Origin: Arthrobacter sp. B6
GTDB taxonomy: Bacteria; Actinomycetota; Actinomycetes; Actinomycetales; Micrococcaceae
Direction: 5' to 3'
Length of the DNA stretch: 64,000 bases
Assembly (NCBI RefSeq): GCF_001663775.1
Contig: NZ_KV467168.1
Coordinates: 2,607,846-2,671,845, forward strand
Shown here: piece by piece, positions 36,458 through 44,318 of the stretch
Layout of the letters: every line of letters begins with the position of its first letter
How positions within the stretch are numbered: position 1 is the stretch's first letter
The notes under the pieces: model-generated
The model's input: the letters and a program-made list of their open reading frames with translations, nothing else
Told to the model about the DNA's origin: nothing
Database searches by the model: none
Program-made: the position numbers and the translations under genes

Positions 36458-38176
36458 ATGAGGAATCTGACCAAGATCGGCGGAGCCGCGGCAATTGCCG
36501 CGGCCCTGACCCTGACGGCCTGTGGCGGTGGAGGCACCCCCACCGGACCGGAAACGGCTAAGGGCCAGGAGTCGGGCAGCGATCTGTCCAAGCTCATCAG
36601 CATCAACGAGAAGCCAGCCGCGGATCTTGAGCAGGGCGGCAAGGTCACCTTGCCGCTGGGCAGCATTGGCCCGGATTTCAACGGCTTTTCCAACAACGGC
36701 AACAGCTCGGACAACTCCGCGCTGATGGCACCGATTAATCCGGTTGCGGTCACGGGTGGCGGCATCGGCGGCTGCTGGAAGGTGGACTTCGAGGGCAAGG
36801 CGACCCCCAACAAGGACTTCTGCGAGTCCGTGGAGAGCGAAGTGGTTGACGGCAAGCAGACGGTCACCATCAAGGTCAACGACAAAGCGACATACAACGA
36901 CGGCACGCCCATCGATATCAAAGCTTTCCAGAATACCTGGAACATCCTGAAGAGCCCCGATGCCGGTTATGACATCGTCACTTCGGGAGCCTACGAATTC
37001 GTGGAGTCCGTGGAGGCCGGCAGCAGCGATAAGGAAATCATCGTTAAGATGAGCCAGCCGGTGTATCCGTTGGAGGATCTATTCTTCGGCCTGATCCACC
37101 CTGCGGTGAACACACCCGAAATCTTCAATGAAGGTTTTGTCGGCGAGATGCATCCTGAGTGGATGGCCGGCCCGTTCGAGCTGGACCAGTACGACGCCGC
37201 AGCCAAGACCGTGACGCTGGTTCCCAACGAAAAGTGGTGGGGCAACAAGCCCGTCCTGGAGAACGTGACCTTCCGCCAGCTGGAAACCAGCGCGCAGATC
37301 GCAGCCTTCAAGAACGGTGAGATCGATGCAATGTCTGCGAACACCATCGCGCTGTACAAGCAGCTGGAGGGCACCAACAACTCCGAGGTCCGCCGCGGCC
37401 AGCGTCTCTTCGCCGGAGGCATGAATATCAACGCCCAGCGGATCACCGACGTTGCCGTCCGCGAAGCCATCTTCGCCGCGGTCGATCGCGAGGCGCTCCG
37501 CAAGGTCCGCTTCAACGGCCTGAACTGGGAAGAACCCAGCTCCGGTTCCATGATGCTCCTGCCGTTCTCCGAGTATTACCAGGACAACTACCCGGTTAAG
37601 GAAACCGGCCCCGATGCCGCCAAGAAGGTCCTGACCGACGCCGGCTACGCTCCGAATGCCGCCGGGATAATGGAGAAAGACGGCAAGCCGGCCGCCTTCA
37701 AGATCAGCAACTTCGGTGACGATCCCACCACCCTGGCATTTACGCAGACGCTGCAGAAGCAGCTCCAGGCCGGTGGCATGGATGTTGGCATCGACCAGCG
37801 TGCTTCCGCCGACTTCGCCAAGGTTGTGGGCGGCCGCGAATTCGACCTGAGCGTCTCCGGCTACACCGTGGGCGCCGACGCTACGTCCGCCGTCAAGCAG
37901 TACTATGACTCGAAGACCAACGAGAACAAGCTTGGCGACGCTGAACTGGACAAGAAGATCGCCGACCTCGCCTCGATCGAGGACAACGCAGAGCGCAACA
38001 AGGCAGCCATGGACGTTGAAAAGGAGCACATGGCGAAGTACTTCTCCATGGGCGTCGTGATGAACGGCCCGCAGATCTCCTTCGTCCGCACGGGCCTGGC
38101 CAACTACGGTCCGTCACTGTTCCAGAGCCTCTCGCAGGTTCCGGACTGGACCACCCTGGGCTGGGAAAAGAAGTAA
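36458..38176 (+). CDS. peptide ABC transporter substrate-binding lipoprotein (family 5)
   Basis: 572 aa from the ATG at 36458 with GAAGG upstream; earlier in-frame codons overlap the ATPase gene in another frame. The signal peptide ends in LTLTAC (Cys22), followed by a Gly/Thr-rich linker. The body is the family-5 (DppA/OppA) fold, with YNDGTPIDIKAFQNTWN and a GPFELDQYDAAAKTVTLVPN core segment. It captures peptides outside the membrane and hands them to the permeases. It is the last gene of the operon and is followed by an 18-bp perfect hairpin. Confidence 0.94.
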   Translation: MRNLTKIGGAAAIAAALTLTACGGGGTPTGPETAKGQESGSDLSKLISINEKPAADLEQGGKVTLPLGSIGPDFNGFSNNGNSSDNSALMAPINPVAVTGGGIGGCWKVDFEGKATPNKDFCESVESEVVDGKQTVTIKVNDKATYNDGTPIDIKAFQNTWNILKSPDAGYDIVTSGAYEFVESVEAGSSDKEIIVKMSQPVYPLEDLFFGLIHPAVNTPEIFNEGFVGEMHPEWMAGPFELDQYDAAAKTVTLVPNEKWWGNKPVLENVTFRQLETSAQIAAFKNGEIDAMSANTIALYKQLEGTNNSEVRRGQRLFAGGMNINAQRITDVAVREAIFAAVDREALRKVRFNGLNWEEPSSGSMMLLPFSEYYQDNYPVKETGPDAAKKVLTDAGYAPNAAGIMEKDGKPAAFKISNFGDDPTTLAFTQTLQKQLQAGGMDVGIDQRASADFAKVVGGREFDLSVSGYTVGADATSAVKQYYDSKTNENKLGDAELDKKIADLASIEDNAERNKAAMDVEKEHMAKYFSMGVVMNGPQISFVRTGLANYGPSLFQSLSQVPDWTTLGWEKK

Positions 38177-38207
38177 CCCCCGGCTGACGGCACTATCTGA
38201 ACGCAAC

Positions 38208-38260
38208 ACGGCCGAAGGCCGGCACGCCCGGGATCCCCGGGGGTGCCGGCCTTCGGCCGT
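38208..38260. terminator. large hairpin ending the peptide ABC operon
   Basis: Perfect 18-bp arms (38208-38225 and 38243-38260, core GGCCGAAGGCCGGCAC) with an interior that is itself nearly palindromic (CCCGGGATCCCCGGG). It lies 32 bases past the stop. No T-run follows, so Rho-assisted or hairpin-only termination is implied. Confidence 0.7.
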
Positions 38261-38408
38261 GGATCAGCGGGGAGCCTTCAGGCTGGACTACGACGGCGTC
38301 ACGCCAGGCAGCCTTTTGGCGCACCGCAGGCGCCGTCCGCCGCCACGCCGGGACGCCGCCGTCGTTGTCTTCTCAAAAGCCTGCACTGCGTGACGCCCGC
38401 CGGCCGCG

Positions 38409-38452
38409 ACGCTCTCTCACTTTCTGCGGGCTTTTCCGGAACGCTCGCTCAC
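38409..38452. repeat. 32-bp repeat unit, one full and one partial copy
   Basis: A 32-bp unit (38409-38440: ACGCTCTCTCAC, TTTCTGCGGG, CTTTTCCGGA) is followed immediately by the start of a second unit (ACGCTCGCTCAC). The same unit occurs in tandem at 50214-50309. It sits just before the leaderless start of the oxidoreductase gene. Together with hairpins at 38290-38365 it fills the 300-base gap after the peptide operon. Confidence 0.8.
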
Positions 38453-38477
38453 AACGGTGGGGGGTAGCCTAGCCCTT

Positions 38478-39554
38478 ATGACCGGGACTGAAGTTCAACG
38501 CACTATCCGCACCGCCGTCGTCGGCTATGGCCTGTCAGGGAGCGTCTTCCACGCGCCGCTGATCGCGGCAGACCGCCGCTACTCGCTGGATATCGTTGCA
38601 ACATCCGACGCCGGCCGGCATGCTGCCGCCGTAGAGCGGTATCCCGGCGTCAAAACAGTGCCCGACGGCGAGGCTGTGCTGGCGTTGGCCGGGGAACTTG
38701 ACCTGGTAGTGCTGGGGACGCCTCCCGCCACCCATTACCCCATGGCAAAAGCCGCCCTTGAAGCAGGGCTCGACGTGGTGGTGGACAAGCCTTTCGCGGT
38801 CCGGTCCTCCGAAGGGGAGGAGCTTATTGCCTTGGCGGAGCGGCTGGGCCGGGTGCTCACAGTGTTCCAAAACCGGCGCTGGGACGGGGATTTCCTCACT
38901 GTCCGGAAGCTGCTGGCGGGGGAAGCGCTGGGTAGCGTGACCCGTTTTGAATCCAGCTTTGAACGCTGGTCCCCGGACATTTCGAAGGCGTGGAAGGCCC
39001 AGGCCGCGGCGGCGGATGGTGGCGGCGTGCTGTTCGACCTCGGTACGCACCTCATCGATCAGGCCCTGCTTCTGTTCGGTCCGGCCACGGTGGTTCATGC
39101 CGAGCTGCAGGCGCGACGTCACCACGAGAAAGTGGACGACGACGTCTTCCTCGTCCTAAACCACGAATCCGGCGTGACCAGCCACCTGAGCATGAACATG
39201 CTCTGCGCACAGCAGGGTCCGCGGTTCCGTATCCTGGGCTCAACGGGCGCCTTCACCAAGCACGGGGTCGACCCGCAGGAGCCGTACATCGTGGCCGGCG
39301 GAAGCCCGCTGGATGAGGAATTCGGCGTCGAGGCGCCGGAGTGGGCCGGACGCCTGGGCCGGGACGGACACCTGGACGCCCTGCCCACAGAGCGGGGCAG
39401 CTACCCCGAGTTCTACCGGATCCTCGCGGACAAGATCATCGACGGCGGCACGGCCTCCCCACTCCCCGTCCCGGTAGACCCAACAGACGCCGTCGACGTC
39501 CTCAAAATAATAGAAAAGGCACGCGAACTAGTCTCGGCGCAGAAGGGGGTTTAA
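38478..39554 (+). CDS. Gfo/Idh/MocA-family oxidoreductase
   Basis: 358 aa from the ATG at 38478, which lies 7 bases after TAGCCT with no ribosome-binding site. The NAD(P)-binding fold begins RTAVVGYGLSGSVFHAPLI. The family motif VVDKPFAV (the usual E-K-P with D in place of E) is at ~residue 100, and FQNRRWDGDFLTVRKL plus DLGTHLIDQ (the D-x-x-x-H catalytic helix) follow. It probably oxidises or epimerises a sugar or inositol derivative; it resembles the YdgJ/YvaA branch. No sugar operon surrounds it. Confidence 0.92.
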   Translation: MTGTEVQRTIRTAVVGYGLSGSVFHAPLIAADRRYSLDIVATSDAGRHAAAVERYPGVKTVPDGEAVLALAGELDLVVLGTPPATHYPMAKAALEAGLDVVVDKPFAVRSSEGEELIALAERLGRVLTVFQNRRWDGDFLTVRKLLAGEALGSVTRFESSFERWSPDISKAWKAQAAAADGGGVLFDLGTHLIDQALLLFGPATVVHAELQARRHHEKVDDDVFLVLNHESGVTSHLSMNMLCAQQGPRFRILGSTGAFTKHGVDPQEPYIVAGGSPLDEEFGVEAPEWAGRLGRDGHLDALPTERGSYPEFYRILADKIIDGGTASPLPVPVDPTDAVDVLKIIEKARELVSAQKGV

Positions 39555-39708
39555 CGTCTGAACGGCAGCCATCCAGGAAGCGTGCTCCCCACCAGCCCCC
39601 TAACCTCGCAAGCTCGGCCAGGGAACCCTGCTGGCGTGGGCCCAGCCTCAGCAAGGGGCAGCACGCCGAGGATGTGTGTCTTCCAGCGCGGCGGGACAAC
39701 CTAGAGGG

Positions 39709-40827
39709 TTACGCGGAGACCAGTTCGTGCCAGTCCGCCACGAGCGGCAGGTTGTGAGCTTCGGACACGGAGTGGTGCGCCACGTGGCCGGCGGCGATGT
39801 TGAGGCCTGCGGCGAGGGCAGGGTCACGGTCGAAGGCGGCCTTGACGCCCAGGTTGGCCAGTGCCACTGCGTACCGCAGGGTGACGTTGGTCAGGGCATA
39901 GGTGGAAGTGTTCGGGACGGCACCAGGCATGTTGGCAACGCAGTAGAAGATCGTGTTGTGGACCTTGTACGTGGGTTCCTGATGCGTGGTGGGGTGGGTG
40001 TCTTCGAAGCAGCCGCCCTGGTCCACGGCGATGTCCACCAGGACGGAGCCGGGCTTCATGCGGGCCACCAGCTCGTTGGTGACCAGCTTGGGTGCCTTCG
40101 CACCCGGAATCAGGACCGAGCCGATCACCAGGTCCGCGTCCACTACCGACTTCTCGATCTCGTACTTGTTCGACGCCACGGTCTTCAGCCGGCCCTGGTA
40201 CTGGGCGTCCAGTTCGCGGAGCCGGTTGATGTTGATGTCCAGGATGGTGACATCGGCGCCCAGGCCCAGGGCCATGGCTGCGGCGTTGGTGCCTGCAACA
40301 CCGGCGCCGAGCACAACCACCTTGGCGGGACGGACGCCCGGGACGCCGCCCAGCAGCACGCCCTTGCCGCCCGCGGGTGCCATGAGCGATGTGGCGCCCA
40401 CCTGCACGGAGAGCCGGCCCGCAACCTCGGACATCGGAGCGAGCAGAGGCAGGGTCCGGCCTTCCTGGACGGTTTCATAGGCGATGGCGGTGACGCCCGC
40501 GTTGATCAGTTCCCGGGTCAGTTCGGGCTCTGCGGCGAGGTGCAGGTAGGTGAAGAGAATCAGGCCCTTGCGGAAGCGATGGTATTCCGCGGCGATCGGT
40601 TCCTTGACTTTCATGACCATGTCCGCGCGCGCCCAGACGTCGTCGGCGTCAGCGACGATTTCGGCCCCGGCGATCGCGTATTCCTCGTCCGTGATGCCGG
40701 AGCCCAGGCCTGCGCCGCGCTCCACGAGGACCGAGTGGCCGTGGGTGCGGAATTCATTGATGCCGGCGGCCGTGATGGCCACGCGGAACTCGTTGTTCTT
40801 GATCTCTTTGGGGACACCGATGATCAT
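39709..40827 (-). CDS. ald: alanine dehydrogenase
   Basis: 372 aa, exactly the family length, from the ATG at 40827 with GGAG six bases upstream. It starts MIIGVPKEIKNNEFRVAIT, has the catalytic-region segment FTYLHLAAEPELTREL (~residue 90) and the NAD motif VVLGAGVAGTNAAAMALGLGA (~170), and ends in the HEPTYKVHNTIFYCVANMPGAVPNTST-type segment. It oxidises alanine to pyruvate plus ammonia, or the reverse. It is divergent from a PucR-type regulator, a pairing known to activate ald in other Gram-positives (AdeR). Confidence 0.96.
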   Translation of the reverse strand: MIIGVPKEIKNNEFRVAITAAGINEFRTHGHSVLVERGAGLGSGITDEEYAIAGAEIVADADDVWARADMVMKVKEPIAAEYHRFRKGLILFTYLHLAAEPELTRELINAGVTAIAYETVQEGRTLPLLAPMSEVAGRLSVQVGATSLMAPAGGKGVLLGGVPGVRPAKVVVLGAGVAGTNAAAMALGLGADVTILDININRLRELDAQYQGRLKTVASNKYEIEKSVVDADLVIGSVLIPGAKAPKLVTNELVARMKPGSVLVDIAVDQGGCFEDTHPTTHQEPTYKVHNTIFYCVANMPGAVPNTSTYALTNVTLRYAVALANLGVKAAFDRDPALAAGLNIAAGHVAHHSVSEAHNLPLVADWHELVSA

Positions 40828-41061
40828 TCTGGGCTCCATTTTCACGGGCCTGAAAGGCCCTTGCAGTGCGGGGAAGTTGTTGATTCCAGAATAAATCCGG
40901 TTGTGAGGCAGGTGACATGAATCCAGGAATCCCCAACTGCCGCAATCGCGTCATTCCGCGGATTTCAGGAAATTCCATTCGACATTTGTTGAGCGTGGGA
41001 GCGTCAGGTGTCGCCTCGTGTCCGTTCGCGGTACGGTCCCTCCCGGCAGTACTGTTGGCCC

Positions 41062-42282
41062 ATGCAGCAGCAGGATGTGGAACAGCTTGTGGAGCGCGTG
41101 GCGCAAAAGCTTGGGCGGGGGCTTTCACTGGAGGACCTGGACGGCCTGCTGCTCGCCTACAGCTCCAACCAGTCCCACGCCGACCGGGTGCGGGTCAACT
41201 TCCTGCTCAGCAAGCGGGTCCCCGTGGACGTCAGCGCGTGGCAGCTTTCGCACGGCATCTCGACGGCGGTCCGCCCTGTTGTCATCCCGGCCAACCCTGA
41301 GCTGGGCATGCTGGGCCGTGTCTGCGTGCCGTTGATGGTGCGCGGTTTCCGGGTGGGCTACTTGTGGGTCCAGCAGGACTCAGAAGATGAAAACCCGACG
41401 GCGATCCTCACCCAGCTGCCGGAAGTGAACCACGAGATCGAGCTGCTCTCCGGTCTGCTGCTGGATTCGAACACAGCCGAATCCGAGTTCCGCAGGGGCC
41501 GTGAACGGGAATTCCTGGCTGCCTGTTCCGGCGAGGCCAACGCCGTGGCGGCCGTTGCGGGATGGAAGGAAATCCAGGGCAAGGGGCCGTGGCAGATGGT
41601 TACCGTCCTGGACGCAGACGGTTGGGCCGGAGGGTCCGACCCCATCGCGTCCACCCTGATCCACCGGTCCGCAGCCCTGCAGGCCACCATCGGAGTGGAT
41701 GTAGCCTTGTTCAGCGCGGGCACGGAAACGCATTCGGTGGTGTTGTTCAAGGAGTCCACGGGCCGCGCCAGCCATGCGCAGGTCCTGGTCCACTATCAGC
41801 TGGAACTGGCCAAACGGTCCGGCCGGCCTGTGCACCGCATCATTCTGGGAATCAGCGAGGGATTCGCCCGGCCGAGGGATTTCGCTGAGGCGTACCGGCA
41901 ATCCAAGGTTGCCGCGCAGGCCGCAGCGGTGGACCAGCAGCTGGGTGAACTGGTGGACTGCAGGACCACGGGGATCTACCAGCTGCTGGCGTCGGCCGGC
42001 GGAGGGGCGGGCGCCTGGGCCGATTCCGGGTCCGTCTACATCCGCATACTGGAGGACCACGACCGCAACGGAGAACTCATCCCTGTCCTGGAGCTGGTGT
42101 ACGACAACGACGGCGCAGTGCAGGACGTGGCCGACAAACTCCACCTGCACCGGAGCAGCGTCTACAACCGGCTGGGCCGCATCCGCGCCCTGCTGGGGGT
42201 GGACCCGCTTAAGGGCATGCCCAGACTGGAGCTGCATGCTGCGCTGAAGATGCGCCGGTGGGCGGGGCGGCCGAGGATTTAG
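41062..42282 (+). CDS. PucR-family regulator (AdeR-like)
   Basis: 406 aa from the ATG at 41062, 6 bases after TACTGT with no ribosome-binding site. The N-terminal ~150 residues form a sensor region, the middle a CdaR GGDEF-like domain, and the C-terminus the PucR helix-turn-helix (DVADKLHLHRSSVYNRLGRI, ~residue 355). It lies divergently, 234 bases from ald. PucR-type AdeR activates alanine dehydrogenase in Bacillus, so the same task is likely here; this is inference from position. Confidence 0.9.
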   Translation: MQQQDVEQLVERVAQKLGRGLSLEDLDGLLLAYSSNQSHADRVRVNFLLSKRVPVDVSAWQLSHGISTAVRPVVIPANPELGMLGRVCVPLMVRGFRVGYLWVQQDSEDENPTAILTQLPEVNHEIELLSGLLLDSNTAESEFRRGREREFLAACSGEANAVAAVAGWKEIQGKGPWQMVTVLDADGWAGGSDPIASTLIHRSAALQATIGVDVALFSAGTETHSVVLFKESTGRASHAQVLVHYQLELAKRSGRPVHRIILGISEGFARPRDFAEAYRQSKVAAQAAAVDQQLGELVDCRTTGIYQLLASAGGGAGAWADSGSVYIRILEDHDRNGELIPVLELVYDNDGAVQDVADKLHLHRSSVYNRLGRIRALLGVDPLKGMPRLELHAALKMRRWAGRPRI

Positions 42283-42307
42283 GGCAAAGCATTAGCCAGC
42301 CCAGGCT

Positions 42308-42661
42308 CTACGCCGCGTTTCCTTCATGTTTTGACGGCTTGTCAGGTGCCATTGCCTGGTCCTGAAGGGAGCGGTGTGAAATGTCCTTGCGGTCAGCCGG
42401 AGAAGCCTCACGGCCAGGTTCCAGGGATGTGGCCTGGTCCAGGGAGGCGGCCTGCTGCAGGGTCAGGGTTTCCTGCTGGCCCAATGCGTCGCGGCGGCGC
42501 TTGGAGATTGCGCTGTCGGCCCACATGGCGACGGCTACGAAAACTACGCAGCTGGACATGACCACGGCAGTGTTGTTCAGCCTCATGGCCGAACCCAGCA
42601 TGGCAGCAACCAGCATGGCGGCAATGCCCGCCACCACGTGCAACCCTCTGAATTTTGCCAC
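42308..42661 (-). CDS. small membrane protein with polar C-terminal tail
   Basis: 117 aa from a GTG that lies 6 bases after TAGGCT (leaderless pattern). Two hydrophobic helices (residues ~8-25 and ~30-48) are followed by a charged, Gln/Ala/Ser-rich tail of about 65 residues, probably cytosolic and disordered. I do not recognise a family. It lies convergent with the PucR-type gene. Confidence 0.65.
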   Translation of the reverse strand: MAKFRGLHVVAGIAAMLVAAMLGSAMRLNNTAVVMSSCVVFVAVAMWADSAISKRRRDALGQQETLTLQQAASLDQATSLEPGREASPADRKDISHRSLQDQAMAPDKPSKHEGNAA

Positions 42662-42734
42662 AAATCAAGCCTAACCCCGGCGGCTCGCCCATCTAAGGCC
42701 GCGCCGAGATCGTTGCTTGATCCTTATCCTTCCG

Positions 42735-43154
42735 TCATTTGGGGGCGCGTGCACCGTCATTTTCGCCGGAGGGCGGCTTAGCCTCTTCCGTCTTCCTTTG
42801 CAGTTCCAGCCAAGCAATGATCGCGGCCCTCCGGATCCTGCGGTGGGTGCCGCGGTACTCGACGGGGATTTCGCCGCGGTCGGTCATGTTGCGAAGAAAC
42901 GTGTGCGAAATACCGGCCAGTTCGGCCGCCTGGGAGGTGGTCAGCAGTTCCTCGACGCTGCTGACCGCCACGGCTTCACCGCGGCTGAAGCGACTCAGGA
43001 GATCAACGACGGCGTCCCGCGCCTGCGGCGGCAGCCGGTGGACGGTACCGTCCACAAAGACAGTGATGTCGTGGCTTCCCGCCAGTGCACGCTGGAGTTT
43101 CTCCGCATCCTCAACCGGGAGGCCGTCGGTCATCCGGGGAGCTATCAGTGCCAT
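42735..43154 (-). CDS. excisionase-type helix-turn-helix DNA-binding protein
   Basis: 139 aa from the ATG at 43154, 7 bases after TAGGCT on the minus strand; an upstream in-frame TTG is unlikely. The N-terminal ~65 residues are of unknown fold (HDITVFVDGTVHRLPP). The C-terminal half holds a MerR/excisionase-like motif, LLTTSQAAELAGISHTFLRN then YRGTHRRIRRAAIIAWL. Such proteins often act as antitoxins or local repressors, but no toxin gene adjoins it. Divergent from a hydrolase gene with back-to-back promoters. Confidence 0.83.
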   Translation of the reverse strand: MALIAPRMTDGLPVEDAEKLQRALAGSHDITVFVDGTVHRLPPQARDAVVDLLSRFSRGEAVAVSSVEELLTTSQAAELAGISHTFLRNMTDRGEIPVEYRGTHRRIRRAAIIAWLELQRKTEEAKPPSGENDGARAPK

Positions 43155-43161
43155 GGGCAAC

Positions 43162-43199
43162 AGCCTAACCCGGTCCCGCAGGCCGGGTGGCGGTAAACT
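43162..43199. promoter_or_regulatory. back-to-back leaderless -10 boxes
   Basis: TAGGCT on the minus strand (43167-43162) is 7 bases from the helix-turn-helix ATG, and TAAACT on the plus strand (43194-43199) is 6 bases from the hydrolase ATG. The gap between the two start codons is only 51 bases, so the two promoters overlap in their upstream regions. Confidence 0.6.
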
Positions 43200-43205
43200 C
43201 GCCTG

Positions 43206-44000
43206 ATGAAACTAGCTGATGGCCAGGAGGTAACGTCGGGCGGCCTGACCGGGCGGCTGTACGCCTCCGTGGCGCACCGCGACAGCGAAAGCGGCAACGG
43301 CAGCCGGCCCACCTACGTGCTGCTGCACGGCATCGGCGTCTCCCACCGCTACTTCGCGCGGCTGCACCGCGAGCTGGCCCAGGTGGCTGATGTCTACACC
43401 CTGGACCTCCCCGGCTTCGGCCGTGCCCCCCGGCCCGGACGGCAGGTGGCCGTGGGGGAGTACGCCGCGTTCGTAGGCAGCGTCCTGGCCGGCGCCGGGG
43501 TCCGGTCCTGCGTGGTGGTGGGGCATTCCATGGGCACGCAATACGCCGTGGAGCTTGCCCTCCAGGAGCCCGGACTGGTGGCTGGCCTGGTGCTGATGGG
43601 TCCGGTGGTGGACAGCAGCAGGAAATCCGTGCCCCTGCAAGGGCTGGCGCTGACCCGTGATGCCATGTTCGGAGAATCCCTATCCTCAAATGTCATTGTC
43701 TTCGGGGATTACACCCGGGCCGGTCTCCGCTGGTACCTGACCCAGTTGCCGGTCATGATGGAATATCCCCTCGAATCCCGGATCCAAGGGGTCAGCCAGC
43801 CCCTGCTCGTGATGCGCGGGGCCAAAGACCCCGTAGCACGCAAGCCGTGGTGCGAGCGGCTCGCGGCGCTCGCACCGCAAGGCGGCCTGGCGGAGATACC
43901 CGGGGTGGGGCACGTCCTCCAGCACATGGCACCGGGAGCCACAGCAGCCGCGATCAGCAACTGGGTCCGGGCCGTCGATGGGTTCGGCGTTACCGCCTGA
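43206..44000 (+). CDS. alpha/beta-hydrolase
   Basis: 264 aa. The nucleophile elbow is GHSMG (Ser108), the oxyanion segment is LHGIGVSHRYF (~residue 42) and the catalytic histidine is probably in GVGHVLQHMAPG near 240, with RGAKDPVARKPW supplying the acid. Cytosolic: no signal peptide. It is probably an esterase, lactonase or C-C hydrolase; the substrate is unknown. It lies three bases from the convergent ptsH stop. Confidence 0.9.
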   Translation: MKLADGQEVTSGGLTGRLYASVAHRDSESGNGSRPTYVLLHGIGVSHRYFARLHRELAQVADVYTLDLPGFGRAPRPGRQVAVGEYAAFVGSVLAGAGVRSCVVVGHSMGTQYAVELALQEPGLVAGLVLMGPVVDSSRKSVPLQGLALTRDAMFGESLSSNVIVFGDYTRAGLRWYLTQLPVMMEYPLESRIQGVSQPLLVMRGAKDPVARKPWCERLAALAPQGGLAEIPGVGHVLQHMAPGATAAAISNWVRAVDGFGVTA

Positions 44001-44003
44001 CCG

Positions 44004-44282
44004 CTACTCGGCGTCGAGATCCGTTTCCAGGAGCTGGACCAGGGAATCCAGCGCGGCATCGGCCCCGTCACCTTCGGCGCGCAGCACCACCACGTCACCC
44101 TTGGCGGCACCGAGGGTCATCAGCGAGAGGATGCTGGAGGCGTCCAGTGCATCATCCGCCGGCTCGCCCTGCATGGCGATAGTGACGTCCACTCCCACGT
44201 CGCCTGCAGCCTCGGCGAAGAGTGCGGCGGGGCGGGCGTGCAGGCCTGAGCGGCTGGCGATGGTGGCGGTGCGTTCGGGCAT
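44004..44282 (-). CDS. ptsH: phosphocarrier protein HPr
   Basis: 92 aa with AGGAGG-like CAGGAGGAACA before the ATG. It carries phosphate from enzyme I to EIIA domains. The active-site histidine is His15 in SRSGLHARPAALF, and the regulatory-serine region DASSILSLM is present near residue 47. It lies 36 bases downstream of ptsI on the same strand, so both general PTS proteins come from one operon facing the mannitol genes. Confidence 0.96.
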   Translation of the reverse strand: MPERTATIASRSGLHARPAALFAEAAGDVGVDVTIAMQGEPADDALDASSILSLMTLGAAKGDVVVLRAEGDGADAALDSLVQLLETDLDAE

Positions 44283-44318
44283 TGTTCCTCCTGGTAATTG
44301 TTGGTGCGGGCAGCCGCG

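Noticed and set aside
42735..43154. Toxin-antitoxin pair around the excisionase-like protein
   Set aside because: Neither neighbour is toxin-like: one is an alpha/beta-hydrolase on the other strand, the other a small two-helix membrane protein with its own promoter.
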